Notes under the pieces: model-generated
What the model was told of the DNA's origin: nothing
What the model saw: the letters and a program-made list of their open reading frames with translations, nothing else
Database searches by the model: none
Shown: positions 1 to 5,543 of the stretch, one piece after another
Numbering within the stretch: the first letter of the stretch is position 1
Layout: the number at the start of each line of letters is the position of its first letter
Assembly (NCBI GenBank): GCA_945873675.1
Contig: CAMCEP010000068.1
Span: 1-11,057 of the forward strand
DNA from: Asaia bogorensis
Lineage (GTDB): Bacteria; Pseudomonadota; Alphaproteobacteria; Acetobacterales; Acetobacteraceae
Reading direction: 5' to 3'
Length of the DNA: 11,057 nucleotides
Program-made: the position numbers and the translations under genes

Positions 1-114
1 CACCGCGGCGACCGAGCGATGTTCGGCCTTGGCGATTTGCTGAAGGCGTGCATGCGCCTCGGGCTCGAGGCGAACAGTGACACCCGGACGGGCGGCAGGA
101 GAAGCGATTGCCAT
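1..114 (-). CDS. RHH-fold (CopG/Arc-like) protein, N-terminus only
   Basis: The first 38 residues of a protein whose remainder lies beyond the left edge. It begins MAIASPAARPGVTVRLEPEA and continues into a helix (HARLQQIAKAEHRSVAAV). The pattern of a short beta strand of alternating residues (VTVRL) followed by an amphipathic helix is typical of ribbon-helix-helix DNA-binding proteins, many of which are antitoxins. An in-frame ATG at 129 would add five residues (MQIYG). I prefer the start at 114 because the alternative sits inside a perfect inverted repeat (126-140) that looks like an operator. No clear Shine-Dalgarno sequence precedes either start. The gene follows tacT on the same strand after 81 nt. 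With no C-terminus or partner visible, antitoxin versus stand-alone regulator cannot be decided. Confidence 0.6.
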   Translation of the reverse strand, partial: MAIASPAARPGVTVRLEPEAHARLQQIAKAEHRSVAAV

Positions 115-125
115 ACCGTATATCT

Positions 126-140
126 GCATCAAAATGATGC
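126..140. promoter_or_regulatory. Perfect inverted repeat, putative operator of the RHH gene
   Basis: GCATCA-AAA-TGATGC is a perfect 6+3+6 inverted repeat centred about 20 nt upstream of the preferred start of the partial RHH gene. RHH antitoxins and repressors usually bind palindromes that overlap their own promoter, so an autoregulatory operator is the natural reading. A second short near-palindrome (ATACCGTAT) lies between it and the start codon. Function is inferred from symmetry and position only. Confidence 0.4.
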
Positions 141-195
141 GCCGTTCAAGGGCAGCGTTATTCCTGACGGTAGAATTTGGCACTCACGCTCAAAC

Positions 196-711
196 TCACG
201 CCCCGGCCATTGCTTGCGCGATAATGCCAAGCGGCAGCACCAGCGACAGCGGCGCGTCTTCAAGGCGGAGCGCACCGAAGCCTTCATACCATTGCGCGGC
301 GCGGTCCGATTTCGCGTCAATCAGCAGCGCAACCCCGCCAACTTCTTGCGCCACCGCGATGCAGCGCCGCCCGGCGGCGATCAGCAGCGCCCCACCCATG
401 CCCTGTCCCTGCCATTCAAGCGCGACCGCTAGGCGCCCAAGTCGAAATACCGGCACCTCATATCTCCCAAGACTGCGGGTCAGCAGCGCGGGCGTGCGGG
501 CATAGGCAAGCGCGCCGACGCTGAGGCTGTAATAGCCGAGGATTTTCTGCGGTGCCGCAGGGTCCACCACGACAAAAGTCTTTGCCCCGCCGCTTTCATG
601 GCTTTGCCGAGCGTAGCGCGCCAGAAATTCATTCAGCGCAGGCTCGCCGCAATCAAAACCCTTGCGGTCATGGCTGCGGGAAAGCGGCTGCTCCCGCCAG
701 GGGCTGCTCAC
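196..711 (-). CDS. tacT: GNAT acetyltransferase toxin of a TacAT-type TA module
   Basis: A 171-residue GCN5-related N-acetyltransferase. Visible marks are the N-terminal segment around FDCGEPALNEFL (19-30) shared by TacT/AtaT-like toxins, the acetyl-CoA pyrophosphate loop QGQGMGG (101-107) after strand LGRLAVAL, and DAKSDRAAQWYEGFG (132-146), which carries the tyrosine (Y142) equivalent to the catalytic tyrosine of the family. Known TacT-type toxins acetylate the amino group of charged tRNAs and so block translation; the tRNA specificity here cannot be predicted. Translation starts at GTG (711), whose last two bases lie in the TGA stop of the antitoxin (GTGA overlap), with no good Shine-Dalgarno of its own. 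Synthesis is therefore probably coupled to the antitoxin. Length is normal and the protein looks intact. Confidence 0.9.
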   Translation of the reverse strand: MSSPWREQPLSRSHDRKGFDCGEPALNEFLARYARQSHESGGAKTFVVVDPAAPQKILGYYSLSVGALAYARTPALLTRSLGRYEVPVFRLGRLAVALEWQGQGMGGALLIAAGRRCIAVAQEVGGVALLIDAKSDRAAQWYEGFGALRLEDAPLSLVLPLGIIAQAMAGA

Positions 712-1001
712 GTGATCTTACGAGCAACCTTAGAAGCCCGAAGGAGCCTTTCATTGGGTGCCGGTGGGTTTTCCAAAAGGGCCAGAACACGCAGGCTATC
801 GCGTTCGGAAAGTGTCTGACGTTCTGCGTTTTCAATCACAGCGCGCGCTTCGGGCAGCATTTTGCCCAGGATGAAGGTTGTCAGGTCCATATTCATCAGC
901 GCCGCCGCACGGGCGAGCATGACCTTTTCGTCAGCCGGCAGGCGGAATTCGATGCGGCCGCCTTCCGGGGCGGTGACGAAAGACGACAGGGATACGGACA
1001 T
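708..1001 (-). CDS. tacA: DUF1778 antitoxin (TacA-like)
   Basis: A 97-residue protein beginning MSVSLSSFVTAPEGG. Residues about 16-60 (RIEFRLPADEKVMLARAAAL, then a helix ending near EARAVIE) form the RHH DNA-binding fold of DUF1778. The C-terminal part contains LSERDSLRVLALLENPPAPN, matching the family's conserved Leu-Ser-x-x-Asp ... NPP-x-PN toxin-wrapping region. It should neutralise the adjacent GNAT toxin and repress its own promoter. The start at 1001 is chosen over an upstream in-frame ATG at 1052 because an AAGGAG ribosome site sits 7 nt before it and because the longer form would include the promoter. It overlaps tacT by 4 nt. The pairing with the downstream acetyltransferase confirms the assignment. 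Confidence 0.92.
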   Translation of the reverse strand: MSVSLSSFVTAPEGGRIEFRLPADEKVMLARAAALMNMDLTTFILGKMLPEARAVIENAERQTLSERDSLRVLALLENPPAPNERLLRASKVARKIT

Positions 1002-1008
1002 GGTGAAA

Positions 1009-1019
1009 CTCCTTAGGAG
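1009..1019 (-). promoter_or_regulatory. tacA ribosome-binding site within a palindrome
   Basis: On the minus strand AAGGAG (1009-1014) lies 7 nt before the tacA ATG and fixes the start. It is half of the 11-base palindrome CTCCTAAGGAG. The symmetry could be an RHH operator half-site pair. In RNA, CUCC could pair with GGAG across a UAA loop and partly hide the ribosome site. The ribosome-site role is well supported; the other two are inference. Confidence 0.65.
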
Positions 1020-1023
1020 AGGA

Positions 1024-1052
1024 ATTATAACGTACGGAAGCCATCCGGACAA
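1024..1052 (-). promoter_or_regulatory. Sigma70-type promoter of tacAT
   Basis: Minus-strand TATAAT (1029-1024) is a perfect -10 hexamer, preceded after 17 nt by TTGTCC (1052-1047), a 4/6 match to the -35 consensus. The predicted transcript starts about 15 nt before the AAGGAG site. A CGTACG palindrome (1031-1036) lies in the spacer and the CTCCTAAGGAG palindrome near the start point, so repressor binding at either would block transcription. The promoter sits between the end of the corC-like gene and tacA, giving the TA module its own promoter. Confidence 0.65.
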
Positions 1053-1061
1053 GAAAAATCC

Positions 1062-2372
1062 TCACCCGCCACCATCACCGCCTGCTTCTTCCCGGCTGGC
1101 CAGCACCTTATCCACGCGCCTGCCATCCATATCCACAATTTCAAATCGCCAACCGGCCCAGACAATGCGGTCCCCCTCACGCGGGACGCGTTGCAGCAGG
1201 GCCAGCATCAGCCCAGCGACGGTGTGATAGGTGCCGGCACCCGGCATTTCCGGTAGGTCAAGCCGCGCGCGCAATTCATCGGATGGCATGCTGCCATCCA
1301 GCAAAAGCGAGCCATCAAAGCGCAGCACCGCCGCTTCGGATGGCATGGGCTCGGTCGGGCCCAATTCGCCGATGATCGCCTCCAGCAAATCGGAAGCCGT
1401 CACCATGCCCTCAAAGGACCCGTATTCATCCAGCACCAGCGCCATGCCAAGGTGGTCTCCGCGCAGGCGTTCCAGCGCATCCAAAGCGGTCAGCGTATCG
1501 GGCAGCACCATGGGCTGACGCAAAGCCGCTTCGAGCGATATCGGCCCACCGGCCAGAAGCTGATCGAGCAAATCCTTGGCCGCGACCACACCGACCACAT
1601 TATCAACGCGCCCATCCGCCACGATGAAGCGCGTGACATGCGCGGCGCGCAGCCGCTCGGGCAGGTTTTCCGGCGCCTCGGCCCGGTCAAGCCAGGCGAT
1701 ATCATTGCGCGGTGTCATCAGCGCGCGCACGGGCTTATCGCCCAGCCGCAGCACGCGTTCGATCATGTGGCGTTCTTCGGTCTCCAAAGCGCCGGCCTCA
1801 GCGCCTTCCGCCACCACGGCCTTCACTTCTTCTTCCGTCACGGATTGGTCGGAAGTGGGGGCAGGGCCGAAGAACCGCAGCACCAGGGCGGAAGATGCGC
1901 CCAAAAGCCAGACCATGGGCGCGGTGATTCGCGCCAGCAGCGCCAGCGGGCGCGCGACCAGAATGGCGATTTTCTCGGGCTCCCGCAGCGCCAATTGCTT
2001 GGGCACCAATTCACCCAGGATCAGGCTGAGATAGGTAATCGCCAGGACCACAAGGGCGAAAGCGACTTCCTGCACGAAGGGCACCGGGAAGGGCAGCATT
2101 TCCAGGGCATGGGCGATTGTGCCGGACAGCCGCGCGCCACCGAAGGCACCGGCGATAATGCCCACCATGGTAATGCCCACCTGCACCGTCGGCAGGAAGC
2201 GCTTCGGATCCTCGGCCAGCGCCAGCGCGGTATCCGCGCCGCGCACGCCGCGCTTTTGCATGGCCATGAGGCGGGACCGCCGAGAGGACACGATGGCGAG
2301 TTCAGACATGGCAAAGGCGCCATTCAGCAGAACCAGCAGCAGGATGATCAGAATTTCCAGGGCCGTGCCCAT
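1062..2372 (-). CDS. HlyC/CorC family CNNM-CBS membrane protein
   Basis: A 436-residue inner-membrane protein with the domain order of the hemolysin/CorC family. An N-terminal DUF21/CNNM region has hydrophobic segments at about 3-24, 61-80, 101-122 and 136-168, including the family's SLILGELVPKQLAL segment. A CBS pair follows, starting at RALMTPRNDIAWLD (216-229) and ending at DEYGSFEGMVTASDLLEAII (315-334). A C-terminal CorC_HlyC domain covers about 345-425. Relatives are linked to magnesium/cobalt efflux or sodium-coupled magnesium transport, with CBS domains binding adenine nucleotides; the ion here is not determined. The ATG at 2372 has only a weak upstream site (GGGAAT). It is divergent from the phosphatase gene and followed by tacAT, with no terminator visible. 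The start is the least certain point. Confidence 0.92.
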   Translation of the reverse strand: MGTALEILIILLLVLLNGAFAMSELAIVSSRRSRLMAMQKRGVRGADTALALAEDPKRFLPTVQVGITMVGIIAGAFGGARLSGTIAHALEMLPFPVPFVQEVAFALVVLAITYLSLILGELVPKQLALREPEKIAILVARPLALLARITAPMVWLLGASSALVLRFFGPAPTSDQSVTEEEVKAVVAEGAEAGALETEERHMIERVLRLGDKPVRALMTPRNDIAWLDRAEAPENLPERLRAAHVTRFIVADGRVDNVVGVVAAKDLLDQLLAGGPISLEAALRQPMVLPDTLTALDALERLRGDHLGMALVLDEYGSFEGMVTASDLLEAIIGELGPTEPMPSEAAVLRFDGSLLLDGSMPSDELRARLDLPEMPGAGTYHTVAGLMLALLQRVPREGDRIVWAGWRFEIVDMDGRRVDKVLASREEAGGDGGG

Positions 2373-2481
2373 ATCTTATTCCCAAAGGCGGCAAATGCCG
2401 CGCGCCTTCTAAAATAGATTTGCCTCACGTGAAACAATCCCGCCGCATGGCCAGCGCCACACTTTCTGGCATAAATCGCCC
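2373..2481. promoter_or_regulatory. Divergent intergenic region, corC-like gene / phosphatase
   Basis: This 109-nt gap must hold the promoters of two divergent genes. It contains an AT-rich patch in GC-rich surroundings (TAAAAT at 2410-2415 on plus, TATTTT at 2416-2411 on minus with a poor TTGTTT 15 nt upstream). It also contains an inverted repeat CGGCA-AA-TGCCG (2389-2400) and a CACGTG palindrome (2426-2431). No hexamer pair is convincing on either strand, so exact promoters are not called. Confidence 0.35.
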
Positions 2482-3228
2482 ATGACCCAGATTTTGCCCC
2501 GACTTCTGCCGCTTGAAGGCGCCTCCAACCTTCGTGATCTCGGCGGCTGGCGTGGCCATCAGGGCCGGGCTTTGCGCCATGGGGTGCTGTTCCGGTCCGA
2601 TGCGCTGCACCGCCTGACCGATCAGGATTTGGTAACGCTGGAAGCCACTGGCCTCAGCACCGTTTGCGATTTGCGCGGCACGCGCGAAGCCGCCGCCGCC
2701 CCTTCGCGCCTGCCGCCCAGCGCGCGGGCCGTGCCGCTGCCGATTGAACCGCGCATCGGCGCATCCTTGCGCGACCTGCTGGCGAATGGCGCAGCAACGC
2801 GGGCGGAGACCACGCGGCTTTTGGGCATTGCCTATTTGAATTACGCGACCGAGCAATTGCCGGTTTATCGCCGGCTTTGTGATCTGATCCTGGAAGATGA
2901 ACGCCGACCGCTGCTGTTTCATTGCTCGGCAGGCAAGGACCGTACCGGGCTTGGTGCGGCGCTGATCCTGACCGCGCTTGGCGTTTCACAGGAGCAAATC
3001 CTGGCGGATTACGTGGCAACGGACCGCTTCTGGCGCCGCGACCACCCCTTGCCCGATGAAGCGCCGCAAGAAGCGAAGGAAGCGATATTGGACACGCACC
3101 CGGCGCTGCTGGCCGCCGCGCTGGATGCGGCGGTGTCGCCCTTTGGGTCTGAGGCGGGTTTGCTGGAAGATGGGCTTGGGCTGACGCCGGCGCGGCTGGC
3201 GGCCTTTCGGGGCGTTTTGTTGGATTAG
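2482..3228 (+). CDS. Tyrosine-protein phosphatase-like protein (CX5R type)
   Basis: A 248-residue soluble protein of the bacterial Tyr_phosphatase3 group (relatives of mycobacterial PtpB and Listeria LipA). The N-terminus has the characteristic ASNLRDLGGW (14-23) and GVLFRSDALHRLTDQD (34-49), followed by VCDLRGTRE (61-69). The catalytic P-loop is HCSAGKDRTG (147-156), with nucleophile C148 and phosphate-binding R154. The lysine and aspartate in the loop (KD) are typical of this group, whose members act on phosphotyrosine, phosphoserine/threonine or phosphoinositides. No signal peptide or membrane segment is seen, so it should be cytoplasmic. No Shine-Dalgarno sequence is recognisable before the ATG at 2482, although the conserved N-terminal motif starts soon after it, so the start is probably right. 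The physiological substrate is unknown. Confidence 0.88.
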   Translation: MTQILPRLLPLEGASNLRDLGGWRGHQGRALRHGVLFRSDALHRLTDQDLVTLEATGLSTVCDLRGTREAAAAPSRLPPSARAVPLPIEPRIGASLRDLLANGAATRAETTRLLGIAYLNYATEQLPVYRRLCDLILEDERRPLLFHCSAGKDRTGLGAALILTALGVSQEQILADYVATDRFWRRDHPLPDEAPQEAKEAILDTHPALLAAALDAAVSPFGSEAGLLEDGLGLTPARLAAFRGVLLD

Positions 3229-3266
3229 GCGCGCGCTGCCGCGGCGACATATGGCGCCCAAAAACC

Positions 3267-3296
3267 TGGACAAAAGCGTTATCACATGGCTAGATA
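3267..3296 (+). promoter_or_regulatory. Candidate promoter of the Phd/PIN module
   Basis: TGGACA (3267-3272, 5/6 match to the -35 consensus) is followed after 18 nt by TAGATA (3291-3296), a poor 3/6 match to the -10 consensus that overlaps the palindrome at 3292-3303. A start about 20 nt before the antitoxin ATG would fit. The -10 match is weak, so the call rests mostly on position. Confidence 0.35.
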
Positions 3297-3308
3297 GCTA
3301 TCTGTCCA
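3287..3308. promoter_or_regulatory. 22-bp imperfect palindrome, putative TA operator
   Basis: The core AGATAGCTATCT (3292-3303) is a perfect 12-bp palindrome. Its symmetry extends outward as TGG-N2-core-N2-CCA (3287-3308). It ends 14 nt before the antitoxin start and overlaps the candidate -10 element. Antitoxins of TA modules generally bind such palindromes in their own promoters, and toxin-antitoxin complexes bind more tightly. The symmetry is directly visible; the binding is inferred. Confidence 0.6.
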
Positions 3309-3322
3309 GATGGATCAGCAAC

Positions 3323-3562
3323 ATGAATATCCCTCTTTTCGACGCCAAAAACCGGCTCAGCGCGCTTGTTGATCAAGTGGTCCGCGGCCAGGAAGTCACG
3401 ATCACCCGCCGAGGCGTTGCTGTGGCGAAACTGGTACCGGTCTTGCCAAGCTTCGATCAGGATAAGGCGCGGCAGACCGCCGAGGCGCTGCGCGCCGCCA
3501 GCCGTGGCGCGAAGCTTGCCGGCATCCCGATCAAGGAATTGGTCCAAGAAGGCCGCAAGTGA
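3323..3562 (+). CDS. Phd/YefM-family antitoxin
   Basis: A 79-residue protein, MNIPLFDAKNRLSALVDQVV at the N-terminus, followed by RGQEVTITRRGVAVAKLVPV. This is the Phd/YefM DNA-binding and dimerisation fold: an A/S-KNRLS helix, then G-x-x-V-x-I-T-R-x-G-x-x-V-A-x-L. Residues about 46-79 are the charged, probably flexible toxin-binding tail. The ATG at 3323 is preferred to the longer in-frame start at 3251, because the extension has no family resemblance and would run through the promoter and operator. The upstream ribosome site is weak. Its stop overlaps the start of the PIN toxin by 4 nt (GTGA), so the two are one operon. It should neutralise that toxin and repress the operon. Confidence 0.9.
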   Translation: MNIPLFDAKNRLSALVDQVVRGQEVTITRRGVAVAKLVPVLPSFDQDKARQTAEALRAASRGAKLAGIPIKELVQEGRK

Positions 3563-3972
3563 GCTTCGTGCTTGATAATTCCGTGGCGCTTGCCTGGTGC
3601 TTTGAGGATGAACAATCGCCCCCCATCATGGCCCTGCTGGACCGTGTGGTGGAAAGAGGCGCGATTGCGCCGCTGCTCTGGCCGCTCGAAGCACTGAATG
3701 GCTTGCTGGTGGCGGAACGCCGGCGCCGGCTGGATGCGCAAAAACGGGCAGAGCTTGCGGGCCTGCTGCGCGCCCTGCCCATCACGCTTGATGATGAAAC
3801 CGCCGAAAAATCCTGGGAAGCGACACTGCGGCTTGCGGAGCGCTTCACGCTTTCGGTCTATGACGCGACCTATCTGGAATTGGCGCAGCGCCGACGCTTG
3901 CCACTGGCTTCCATGGACCGCGCCTTGCGCAACGCGGCCGTTGCGCTTGGCGTTGAAGTGCTGCTGGATTAG
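3559..3972 (+). CDS. vapC: PIN-domain ribonuclease toxin (VapC family)
   Basis: A 137-residue single-domain PIN protein. The four acidic residues expected to bind Mg2+/Mn2+ are visible: D6 in FVLDNSVALAW, E44 in WPLEALNGLL, D102 in SVYDATYLELA and D120 in LASMDRALR. All are present, so it is predicted to be an active RNase; VapC relatives cut tRNA or rRNA, but the target here is unknown. The start is GTG at 3559, embedded in the antitoxin's stop (GTGA), which suggests translational coupling. The gene ends 3' to 3' with the amidase, sharing TTAG at 3969-3972, and there is no room for a terminator between them. The antitoxin is Phd/YefM-like instead of a classical AbrB-type VapB, a known mixed pairing. 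Confidence 0.92.
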   Translation: MSFVLDNSVALAWCFEDEQSPPIMALLDRVVERGAIAPLLWPLEALNGLLVAERRRRLDAQKRAELAGLLRALPITLDDETAEKSWEATLRLAERFTLSVYDATYLELAQRRRLPLASMDRALRNAAVALGVEVLLD

Positions 3973-5351
3973 GCAGCGCCCGCGACCCAAGCCGCCATCG
4001 CAGTCGCCCGCGCATCTTCATGCCATTGGCCGATAATCTGCACGCCAAGCGGCATGCCCTCCACCGCCAATAACGGCACATTCACCGCCGGGCAGCCAAG
4101 CGCAGACGTGCCGGCATTGAAGCTGATATCCCCGGTCGGGCGCTGCACCAGGGGCTGGTCTGGCTGATCGCCGAGCCATACCGGCGCAGGCCCAGGGGAT
4201 GACAGTGCAATCAACCCATCCGCCAAGGGTGCGAGGGAGGCCAGGCGACGGCGAAGCTCGTCCCGTTCCAGAAGCCGGGCGCGATAGGTTTCCAGGTCAA
4301 CCTTGGTGCCGTGCTGCAAGCGCGTGAAAAGCCGGGGGCTCACGCGATCGGCTGCGGTTTCCGCCAAATGCTGCAAGCCCGCGCGTTGTTCGAAGGCGCA
4401 GATATCGGCGGTAATCGCTTTCGCCTCAGCCAAAGCGCGTTCAAAACCTTCGATCAGCGGATGATCGGCGCGGCGCCAGATCTCCACCCCCGCAGCGCGG
4501 AGTTTTGCGAGCAAACCTTCAAAGGCGGCGATGGAAGCTGCATCCAAATCCGCCCAGCCTTCGGTTTCCATCACAATCAGCCGCGCGGGCTTGACCGGCG
4601 CGGGCGCGCTTGCCGGGCCGAACAACCCTGGCGCGCCAGGGTCTCCGCCAGCCCGACGGGCGATTTCGATGGCGACTGTCCACATATCATTGAGGCTATT
4701 GGCATGCACCCCGGCGGTGGATTGGCTGAGCGATTGCCTCTCCCCCCGATGGATCGCGCCTTGCGTGGGCTTCAGCGCGATATTCCCGCAATAGGAAGCG
4801 GGGCGGATGATGGACCCACCCACCTGCGTGCCAATCGCCGCCGGGATCATATTGGCGGCAACGGCGGCTGCGGAGCCTGATGATGAACCGCCCGGCGTGC
4901 GGCGTGGATCCAAGGGGTTGGTCGTTGGCCCCGGATGCGCCATGCCCAATTCCGCCGTGACCGTCTTGCCCATGATCACCGCGCCGGCATCGCGGAGCGC
5001 GCGCACCATGATGCTGTCACGCTTCGGGAAATTGCCGGCGAAGGCGCCGCAGCCCATTTGCGTTGGCATGTCTATGGTTTCGATCAGATCCTTGATGCCG
5101 ATCGGCATGCCATCAATCGCTGAAAGTGCTCGGCCCGCCTTGTAGCGCGCGGATGAGGCATCGGCGGCAGAGCGCGCACCCGCTTCATTCAGCACGACAA
5201 AGGCGCGTACCACACCATCCTTGGCGGCGATGGCGTCTAAGCAGCGTTCCAGATAGGCGCGGGGATTATCCTGCCCGGCCAGGAAACGCGGCACGGCATC
5301 ATGAAAGGTAAGGCCCTTGAAGCTGGTGCGGTCATAGCTGCCGGATGACAT
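3969..5351 (-). CDS. Amidase-signature family amidohydrolase
   Basis: A 460-residue enzyme of the amidase signature family (relatives include GatA, fatty acid amide hydrolase and bacterial amidases). The Ser-cisSer-Lys triad is visible: K87 in PIGIKDLIET, S156 in the GGSSSGS loop (154-160) and nucleophile S180 in GTQVGGSIIRPA. The S156-S180 spacing of 24 matches the family. It should hydrolyse a carboxylic amide to acid and ammonia in the cytoplasm; no signal peptide is seen. The ATG at 5351 is chosen over one at 5393 because AAGGGG lies 7 nt upstream. It is a lone amidase, not a GatCAB gene set. It lies downstream of a Bug solute-binding protein, which may supply its substrate or that of the cluster. 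Substrate cannot be predicted. Confidence 0.93.
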   Translation of the reverse strand: MSSGSYDRTSFKGLTFHDAVPRFLAGQDNPRAYLERCLDAIAAKDGVVRAFVVLNEAGARSAADASSARYKAGRALSAIDGMPIGIKDLIETIDMPTQMGCGAFAGNFPKRDSIMVRALRDAGAVIMGKTVTAELGMAHPGPTTNPLDPRRTPGGSSSGSAAAVAANMIPAAIGTQVGGSIIRPASYCGNIALKPTQGAIHRGERQSLSQSTAGVHANSLNDMWTVAIEIARRAGGDPGAPGLFGPASAPAPVKPARLIVMETEGWADLDAASIAAFEGLLAKLRAAGVEIWRRADHPLIEGFERALAEAKAITADICAFEQRAGLQHLAETAADRVSPRLFTRLQHGTKVDLETYRARLLERDELRRRLASLAPLADGLIALSSPGPAPVWLGDQPDQPLVQRPTGDISFNAGTSALGCPAVNVPLLAVEGMPLGVQIIGQWHEDARATAMAAWVAGAA

Positions 5352-5358
5352 GGCGGTT

Positions 5359-5364
5359 CCCCTT
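5359..5364 (-). promoter_or_regulatory. Ribosome-binding site deciding the amidase start
   Basis: Minus-strand AAGGGG lies 7 nt before the ATG at 5351. No comparable site precedes the upstream in-frame ATG at 5393, so the shorter protein is preferred. Confidence 0.6.
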
Positions 5365-5411
5365 TGGTGCGATATGTTTGGCGCATGTTGCAACGCTCAG
5401 GAGCGCTTGTC

Positions 5412-5511
5412 TGCCACGGCCAGCGCATTTCCGGTTGAGCAAAGTGATTCCACGTGGCTCAGGCAGGCTCCTAGGCGGTGATCCTACCAAAGCCCTCGTT
5501 GTGCCACGGCC
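5412..5511. repeat. Two copies of TGCCACGGCC in the amidase/Bug gap
   Basis: TGCCACGGCC occurs at 5412-5421 and 5502-5511, exactly 90 bp apart, each followed by a similar AGC-containing stretch. They lie in the 192-nt gap between the Bug protein and the amidase. The gap also holds CCACGTGG (5450-5457) and CGCTC-AG-GAGCG (about 5394-5405). No convincing promoter or T-run terminator is seen there. The repeat may be chance in GC-rich DNA. Confidence 0.3.
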
Positions 5512-5543
5512 CAGCCAGAAAAATGCTGCGCGTCACATCAGCA

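Noticed and set aside
1452..2417. A 321-codon plus-strand open frame opposite the CorC-like gene.
   Set aside because: Low-complexity Gln/His/Arg composition and no motifs, while the minus strand encodes a complete CNNM-CBS-CorC protein.
2654..3250. Minus-strand open frame opposite the phosphatase.
   Set aside because: Pro/Arg/Ala-rich sequence typical of a shadow frame. The plus strand carries the intact CX5R enzyme.
3251..3322. A 24-residue N-terminal extension of the Phd antitoxin from an ATG at 3251.
   Set aside because: It has no family similarity, lies over the candidate promoter and palindrome, and the typical Phd N-terminus begins at 3323.
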